From Saccoglossus kowalevskii (Eukaryota > Hemichordata > Enteropneusta > Harrimaniidae): a stretch of 26,714 nt of DNA. The position numbers and the translations under genes were made by a program. The notes beneath the pieces are model-generated. The model worked only from the letters and a program-made list of their open reading frames with translations. It was not told where the DNA came from and ran no database searches. Position 1 is the stretch's first letter; each line of letters opens with the position of its first letter. Where the stretch lies: contig NW_003135346.1 in assembly GCF_000003605.2 (NCBI RefSeq), positions 328,815-355,528 of the forward strand, read 5' to 3'. Of this stretch, positions 21,111 to 26,714 are shown in pieces.

Positions 21111-22139
21111 ATAAAAAGTGATTTGATGCTGTCACGGGTGAAAACCAGGGATTTGGCAGAGGATCGTTTGGGAACATGAACGAAGCTTGTGTGTGTTTTT
21201 GTCAGCCTAGCGTGGAAACGACCGAATCCCGGTTACCTAAGTGAAAGGTTTTTAACCATCAAAAAATACCTATCACAATACCATGACTCAAACGCTCTTA
21301 TGAATCAATATCAAAGACATGTGAAATATCGGATATACCAGCCTGAGCTATAATAAAATGAATCCGAACTACATATTTGATCAATAAAGGACGCCCAATA
21401 CAACCATTGTACCACAGTTGGTCAATTAAACATATATTCGTTTACTGGGGCAACTACCACGTGACCCAAAATGACAGTTCACCGAATAGGCAATGGGATT
21501 TTAGAATATTTACCATTCTTGTCAGCAGAGCATGTTGGGCAGACTGGATAGAATCCAGTCATTATATGTAATTGATACCAATATTAAGCACTAACTCATA
21601 AATTATGTACTCTACGCAAAGTCTAAATGAAAATGTATTGCTAATTTAAAAATAATCATTTAAATAACTAATGATTAACGAAGAAGAAACATTAAGAGAA
21701 GTTGAACTGTGATTCTGCGATTGATATATTGTAATAGCTTGCTTAAAAAGTCAATCTATCTACCAAATAAATTAGAAGAAATGCGCATACCCAAAAAGAC
21801 ATACCTATCTGCGGTCCATAGCAGCCATAGGATAACAGTGAGTAAGAGCGATATAGTGAGACAAGATGACTTAAGTATCGATACCGGTCTTTTCATTTCT
21901 TCTGCTAAAGTACTTCGCCGCCAGTGTTCGGATCTGCATGAACCTTAGGACGTGCAGCTGATATTTTTTAGATTCAATTTACCTTCAGTTTACCACAATA
22001 TGTCTTGCAGAGGATTGTAACAGTCCTTCCAATGAATATTTCTGTCCTCGTTAAAATACAACTATTTACAAGGGGAACTTACATACAAAGATTAAAGATT
22101 AGATCTACTGACTGATAAAGACGGCGTAAACACATAAAT
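21111..22139. other. Non-coding DNA up to the retrotransposon
   Basis: No recognised gene. Short plus-strand frames at 21377-21571 and 21709-21948 show no domain. The downstream end of the retrotransposon probably lies near 22100 but no terminal repeat was found to mark it. Confidence 0.4.
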
Positions 22140-22160
22140 CAATGAGAATAATAATGACGT

Positions 22161-22690
22161 TTACCCCCATTGTTTCTGGCTATGTGGCCATTTAAAAAGA
22201 TAATGTGTAATGGTTATATGAAATGCAAACATGAGAAAATGATTTAACAATAAAATATTATCGTTATTTTTAGCTCCTTTGATGCAGACAGTGAGTAAGG
22301 CTTGGCATGTGATGTCATTCCAGAGAAAAGTGCATTTGTTGCAAAATGCATTTCTAGTTGGTGAAATGAATTTGCTGATACGCAAAAAGCAGAAGAAGGC
22401 AAGCATGAAGACGGCTCAGAGTAGAAGAATATCCCGGGCTTCTATGTAGGGTTTGGTTCTTAGTGCGTTTAAAAGTTTGCGCATTAATTCAATGGTTATT
22501 AGAAGTCATAGTTTTATGGAGTCGCCAATTTTCCTTTTATAAATTTTCGGCGTGGAGGTGGAGCACTGAGGTTAGATACACCTTGATTGTTTTGTAGGCT
22601 AATTGCTCTGATGCTGATTATCTGATGCAAAAGGGGTGGTGTTGAGAGTTGGGACTGATATGTCCTACCTTGTAGGTTTGTCTTGTGGAT
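22161..22690 (-). pseudogene. Tyrosine recombinase remnant of the retrotransposon
   Basis: TIKVYLTSVLHLHAE (about 22550-22600) resembles the N-terminal helical domain of YR retrotransposon recombinases (TIxxYLSAVRHLH). Further on, LAFFCFLRISKFISPTRNAF at the start of the 22161-22406 frame matches the LAFFGFLRxSEF block that holds the first catalytic Arg. DITC...LTVCIKGAKNND follows like the IKxSKTD block. The later HxxR and Tyr of the active site are not visible. Several stops and frame changes. Confidence 0.75.
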
Positions 22691-23170
22691 GCAGCCGTGC
22701 TGTTGAGACAATAGAATGAGCTTGTTGTATTGCAGGTGGAGTTGGACATTGTCTGGGATGAGCAGTATTATGTCTGTTACTGGGACTGGTTGTGGTAAGT
22801 TCCAGAACCAGAGCCTCTGAAATCGAGAAACGACAATATTGTTATTACAATGTGAGAGTGATGACAATATTGTTATTAGTACTGGCAATATGTTTGACAA
22901 TGATGTGGAAGTTACCAATAGCAGATGTGAAAATGATGTTGCACACTATGTCCATGATGTGGGAGCTGCATGAAGTTCCTTGCTTCCATGTGTCCACGCC
23001 AGTGCCCTTCCCCCAATTAGCCAGGCTATGTAAATGTATATGGCAGGTGCTTGGGTCCATTTTAGTTGGATAAAAAAAAATGTGACGATTAGTAATACTT
23101 AGGTCTATCAAGGGTCTAAAGAAGTTGATGAATTTGCGGGTAAAGCTTAAGGTGGTGATAAAGGATATGA
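22690..23170 (-). pseudogene. RT connection and RNase H remnant of the retrotransposon
   Basis: QELISFITTLSFTRKFINFF followed by RPLIDLS is the link after the RT (RELLSLIGKLSFA...RRLIDLS in related elements). Then SLANWGKGTGVDTWKQG resembles the TDASxxGxGAxxxGxW start of RNase H, with the first catalytic Asp apparently lost. The remainder is too decayed to follow. The open plus-strand frame at 22792-23073 is its shadow. Confidence 0.65.
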
Positions 23171-23184
23171 GCTCTTGTTTGGTC

Positions 23185-23820
23185 TATTTGGTTCGCTGGA
23201 TCCACAATAGTACTTTGTAGAGGTGGTCCAGTTTGTCTTTTGTTCTGCCAAGCTCTATGCTAAGGAAGATTAGAGCAGAAGATGAACCTTCGATCTTTTC
23301 ATCTGCAATTGGTAATCCAAGCATGTGACAAGTTTGTAGCATTGTTCTAATGACAGGAGGATGTGTTGTGTGGACCAGCTGAGAAAAAGTAATCAAGATA
23401 GCGAATCAGAAATTTTTCTATATTTGCGTGCTGTTTGATGATCCATTCTATGGCTTCAGCTATGTGGTTAAACAGATATGGTGCTGACCGTAGGACAAAT
23501 GGAAGTACATGATCGAATAAATAGTGGGCTTTCCACTGATTGCCAAGTGGGTGCCAGCCTAACCAGAAGGTATGTTTGGCCATTAGGGTCTTTGGACCCT
23601 ATTTTGTTGCTATAGTAATGGCATCGTCAATACGTGCTTAGGTAGTATTGTTCTTTCTGGATGTGACGTTGTTTGTGTTGGTTGTGAAACGTCTAAGATG
23701 AGCCTAACTCCTCCAATCTTTTTGGTGTGAATGTCAAGAGAGTTGGTGACAAATTTGTCTAGTGGTGGTGATGGGAATGGTCCTATGGTGTGCCTAATTT
23801 CGATTTCTTTCTAGATTGTA
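23185..23820 (-). pseudogene. Reverse transcriptase remnant of the retrotransposon
   Basis: GPFPSPPLDKFVTNSLDIH then TKKIGGVRLILDVSQP match the RT entry region (GPFxxPPxxxFxxSPLGxVPKKxxG-RLILDLS). WHPLGNQWKAHYLFDHVLPF, VLRSAPYLFNHIAEAIEWI and IRYLDYFFSAGP follow as the LPFGLRSAPYLFN ... HYLDDFFxAGP core. The second catalytic Asp is Tyr. CHMLGLPIADEKIEGSSSAL then IFLSIEL is the LGxPxAxEKxEGPSxxLTFLGIEL block. At least three frames are used and stops are present. Confidence 0.88.
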
Positions 23821-23909
23821 TTGCTGCCAGCTGTGGATTTTGTTTGTTCGTGTAGTCCTGGTGATGAAATCAGAAGCTGCCTTCTCTGCGATTGCATTGA
23901 GATGTTTGA

Positions 23910-23951
23910 GCAGTTGAATTTGGTGTGGCCACATTGGTCGCATTCATAGCA
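23910..23951 (-). pseudogene. CCHC zinc knuckle of the retrotransposon gag
   Basis: CYECDQCGHTKFNC has exact C-x2-C-x4-H-x4-C spacing, the nucleic-acid-binding knuckle found at the gag C-terminus or before the RT. It lies between the gag-like and RT-like segments as expected. Confidence 0.7.
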
Positions 23952-24017
23952 CAGTGGAAGTAGCTCATGAAGGCTTGGTTGAAAGTAGTGGTAGTGATGT
24001 CCTGGATCTGGGCTGCT

Positions 24018-24889
24018 CTAAGATCCGAGGTCAGGAAACCAAGATTGCCCCAGGTGAAATGTGTTGTCGTATATGAGCCAAGCTTCTGGTTTATACACAT
24101 CAGACTTTATACCAATGGAACAAATGTAGTTGAATAGATGAGCTACTTCGTGTGGAAAAGGAGAAAGCACGATAGGCTGTGAAGGTTCCGACAGCTGAAA
24201 GCCAACTACCAAGGGGGTTGAATGATTTCCCTCTGGTTTGTGAATCGACTGTGGTAATTGATTGATTTTCAGGGTCAAAAAACATTTTGGTGCTGATTTC
24301 ACTGAATTAGGCCACAACTCATAAATCTGATAATTCAACAAACTTACTTTGATTTGCAAGGACGTTCAGTTTGGTCAATGTATTGCTGCTGTAGATTGGG
24401 CGGCGGTATAAGGAGAGCAATGTGATGCATTGTGATGTGTTGATTCATTGAACTTTATCACTGTACGGTGTTAATGTGGGGCACAGCCATGTTGTTTACT
24501 GGATGAGACAAAGTGGAAGTGATTGCATCATCAAGGGTGAGGTTTGTTGCAGGGTTCAAGACCACATATTGTTGTCACTGCGATTGTTTATATCTGCGTT
24601 TGGTGGGTGCAGGCAAAGAGCAAATCATGCTGGGGTGGTTCAACTTTTTAGTGGATGTCCTGGTAGACACTTAATGACTGTTTGCTGTTGCTGACTATTC
24701 ATGTTGAGCGTAACAGTTTGGGCTGTTGGAGTTCTGCTCGGCCGCTGAGGTGGTCACTGCGTTTGCCGATGTTGCTATGGTAGCTAAATTTGAAGGAGCT
24801 GTCGGATATCGAGGACGTCCATGTGGAGCTTGGGTAGGTGCAGTTTCATTTGTAAAGCGAGCTGGTTTGTGAACGTTTCGATATAGCAT
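24018..24889 (-). pseudogene. Gag-like remnant of the retrotransposon
   Basis: The 24018-24359 frame contains NYQIYELWPNSVKS, then PHEVAHLFNYICSIGIKSD, then AWLIYDNTFHLGQSW. The last block fits the WxxYDxxFR motif common in gag-type proteins of YR retrotransposons. Upstream, a Pro/Thr/Ala-rich low-complexity frame (24695-24889) fits the usual disordered N-terminus. In between the frame is broken. Confidence 0.6.
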
Positions 24890-24985
24890 GAGCAGCAGCG
24901 TGGTGTAATGAGTGGATAGCCTGCTTATATAATGAGGTGGGGTGAATGGTTTAGGATTTGCAAAATCTGTTACAAGTTAACCAAC

Positions 24986-25035
24986 ATAATGATAAAATGG
25001 TATAAAAAGTAAATAAAAACGCAAACATAGTGATC
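24986..25035 (+). repeat. 50-bp direct repeat, copy 1
   Basis: CATAATGATAAAATGGTATA and the 30 bases after it match 25799-25848 (CATAATGATAAGATGGTATA...) in the same orientation, 813 bp apart. A third, poorer copy lies near 25740-25785. The two better copies bracket the terminal region of the retrotransposon. Confidence 0.7.
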
Positions 25036-25039
25036 AAAT

Positions 25040-25690
25040 GATACATGTCACAGTGCAAAGTTTGCTTATTGATATTGAGAGGGCCACCCACAGAACTCTG
25101 ATTGAACAGGGGGGGGGTTACTACTAATAATACAAGAATAAATTCACTAAATGTGGATGTGAAAGCTGGTGACAGTTAGTGGCTTCTGCAACCCAACAAC
25201 GAAGAGAGTCTTGCTTGCAGAGGAATGTTGTTATTATGTAGGGCACCACTGACAGCAGAAGGTCACAGAGCAGTTCATACTAGTCCCACAGAAAGATGAT
25301 TGGAGCCTGTATCACTTGTCTTACAATATCTTAGCCACAACACAGAATACTCATTTAAAATGGTGGATCCCCAACTGTCCTCAGTCCAGCCTATTTACAG
25401 AACATAAATGGCCCAGTTTCAGGTACAACCCTGGGTTCCCACAGGAGCCAATCAGAATGTGGTATTGCTAGCAGCTGTCTCATGACGACATGTAGATACT
25501 CACGTAGTCAGTAGATCAGTACATCCATGTTATGTAAATCACAAGAACACTTGCTGGATTCCAAATATGCTTCCAGAGCTGTAAACAAGTATGATCGGTC
25601 AATCACCTTTATGACAGTTAGCATTCTTCCCATGATTCCATGCACACCTCAAGTTGAGGTAATATACAAAAAACGTTGAACAAAGAATGT
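25040..25690 (-). repeat. Retrotransposon upstream terminal region (inverted partner of 15700-17272)
   Basis: Lies just upstream of the gag-like remnant on the minus strand. Its reverse complement matches the two halves of the plus-strand repeat at 15700-16267 and 17017-17272 and crosses the place where the MULE-like element sits in the other copy. It probably holds the promoter and 5' untranslated part of the retrotransposon. It does not code. Confidence 0.75.
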
Positions 25691-25798
25691 TTTATTCTTA
25701 AAGCAACGGAAAAGTTTTAAAAATATGCTAACAATGGGGAAATGATGTAAAAATTAAATGCAAATGCAAACGTGATAACATGGTGTGAAAATAAAAAG

Positions 25799-25848
25799 CA
25801 TAATGATAAGATGGTATAAAGGTTAAATAAACATGCTAACATAATAAG
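25799..25848 (+). repeat. 50-bp direct repeat, copy 2
   Basis: Partner of 24986-25035; see there. Located about 110 bp beyond the outer end of the terminal region. Confidence 0.7.
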
Positions 25849-26714
25849 GTGGTCGAGTTTGAATCGAAGGTCGGACGACGGACAGTCGTAAATCTTTCTG
25901 TTTACCCCAACTCAAATAAGGAAATCGTAACAAGAAACGACACAAAAACAGGTTGTTATCAAAATTAAATATTGTATTCGTATAAATATATATATATATA
26001 TAGCGTGCGCTCACGAGGTATCAACTGACACGAGCTTAAGTGAACAATGAGTTCAGCATTATACAAATACAATGTGTCAATACGCATGAAATTAGGATAC
26101 GCAAACAACTACATTTACCGTCGCCTGGAGTCACAAAACGGAAATGACACTACCATTAGGCCACATTGATTTAATTTTATGGATGACATCCTCTGAAGAC
26201 CCCACAACTAATGCGAGAGGGCGAAAAACAAAATTCGGCCAAAAAAAAAAATGCTGCTAAAACCACAGGACTACGAAGCTATTATTACGAATTTAACCAC
26301 AGTGTATCAAAAAACAACAAGTCTTTATTTGTAGGAGGCACATGTTGATGTACACATTTCGTACTGTATTACTGTCACAGGTATCATCACCTTTGATTTT
26401 GAAAAGGCAATAGGGTAAGGTAGATGTTAGCTTTGCCAAAGGCATATATATCAACTCAATAATAAAGAAAAACTTACTGTGTTGTATTGAAAAAAATAAT
26501 TAAAAATGAACAATAAGTTTGTCAACAGCAATCTGGAAATTAACTTCTTTGACATTCAAACTACAGCCTTTAAAGTGACACTTCAGATAGACTAAGTGTA
26601 GACACAAATGCTCTAGAACTACTTCAACTCTGTAACAAATTATAAGAGGCTCGATATTGAAAAAAAACACCAACAGAGAGTCAACAAAAATTTGGATGCA
26701 GAAAATTATGTACA
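25849..26714. other. Non-coding DNA, nothing recognised
   Basis: AT-rich, with a (TA)n run near 25985-26001. No domain, splice pattern or element ends were seen. Confidence 0.5.

Larger units (their letters stand above)
22140..24920 (-). mobile_element. Decayed tyrosine-recombinase retrotransposon (DIRS/Ngaro/PAT group)
   Basis: On the minus strand, fragments follow each other as gag, CCHC knuckle, reverse transcriptase, RNase H, tyrosine recombinase. This is the order known for YR retrotransposons. Stops and frame changes break every part, and the active-site YLDD is YLDY, so the copy is dead. With the upstream terminal region (to about 25690) the unit is some 3.6 kb, shorter than complete elements of 5-6 kb. 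The subgroup cannot be settled without its terminal repeats. Confidence 0.85.

Noticed and set aside
22792-23073. 93-codon plus-strand open frame starting MVSSRTRASEIEKRQ
   Set aside because: Lies opposite the RNase H remnant of the minus-strand retrotransposon.
15700-25690. Reading the inverted pair as the two ends of one 10-kb DIRS element
   Set aside because: The gene 2 PAPS-loop exon lies between them, the recombinase ends near 22160 and no element coding is seen from 17300 to 22100; two separate copies is simpler.

Overview
This window is animal nuclear DNA: AT-rich, mostly non-coding, with interrupted genes, GT-AG introns and many decayed transposons. No prokaryotic operons, ribosome-binding sites or CRISPR arrays are visible. 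The protein families fit an invertebrate metazoan. A marine invertebrate such as a hemichordate, amphioxus or lophotrochozoan is plausible, but nothing fixes the species. A run of 50 Ns shows it comes from a draft scaffold.

The only genes supported with high confidence are two minus-strand paralogues of the galactose-3-O-sulfotransferase family (GAL3ST, cerebroside-sulfotransferase-like; Golgi, PAPS-dependent). Gene 1 has exons at 2067-2334 and 1109-1866. Gene 2 has exons at 17635-17899 and 14560-15368. Both are cut at the same protein position in the same phases: a phase 0 acceptor just before the first visible exon, and a phase 1 intron just before the LMPxDT motif. They are therefore a tandem duplication. 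The expected N-terminal exon (cytosolic tail, membrane anchor, stem) was not found for either. The shared intron is 200 bp in gene 1 and 2266 bp in gene 2, and transposon sequence accounts for most of the difference.

The rest is dominated by repeats. In order: a possible LTR (311-874); a TA-flanked MITE (2596-2786); an (AAAT)n microsatellite (3029-3194); a 12-bp minisatellite built from tetranucleotides (3530-3991); a 430-bp direct repeat (4500-4933 and 10056-10467); a 424-bp inverted-repeat element (6157-6580); a pogo/Tigger-like MITE (11552-11729); a MULE-like element with a 9-bp target duplication (16268-17016) nested in an older repeat (about 15700-17272); a small palindromic MITE (18031-18117); and another inverted-repeat element (19357-19730).

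The right end, about 22140-25690, holds a decayed minus-strand tyrosine-recombinase retrotransposon of the DIRS/Ngaro/PAT group. Its order is gag, zinc knuckle, reverse transcriptase, RNase H, recombinase. Its upstream terminal region is the inverted partner of the repeat inside the gene 2 intron.

Two weaker points: a plus-strand exon-like segment at 18545-18610 encodes a good signal peptide and ends at a GT, possibly the first exon of a gene continuing outside what I can recognise. The 50-N gap at 16608-16657 is flanked by the same 100 bp on both sides, so it is probably an unmerged contig overlap rather than missing sequence.
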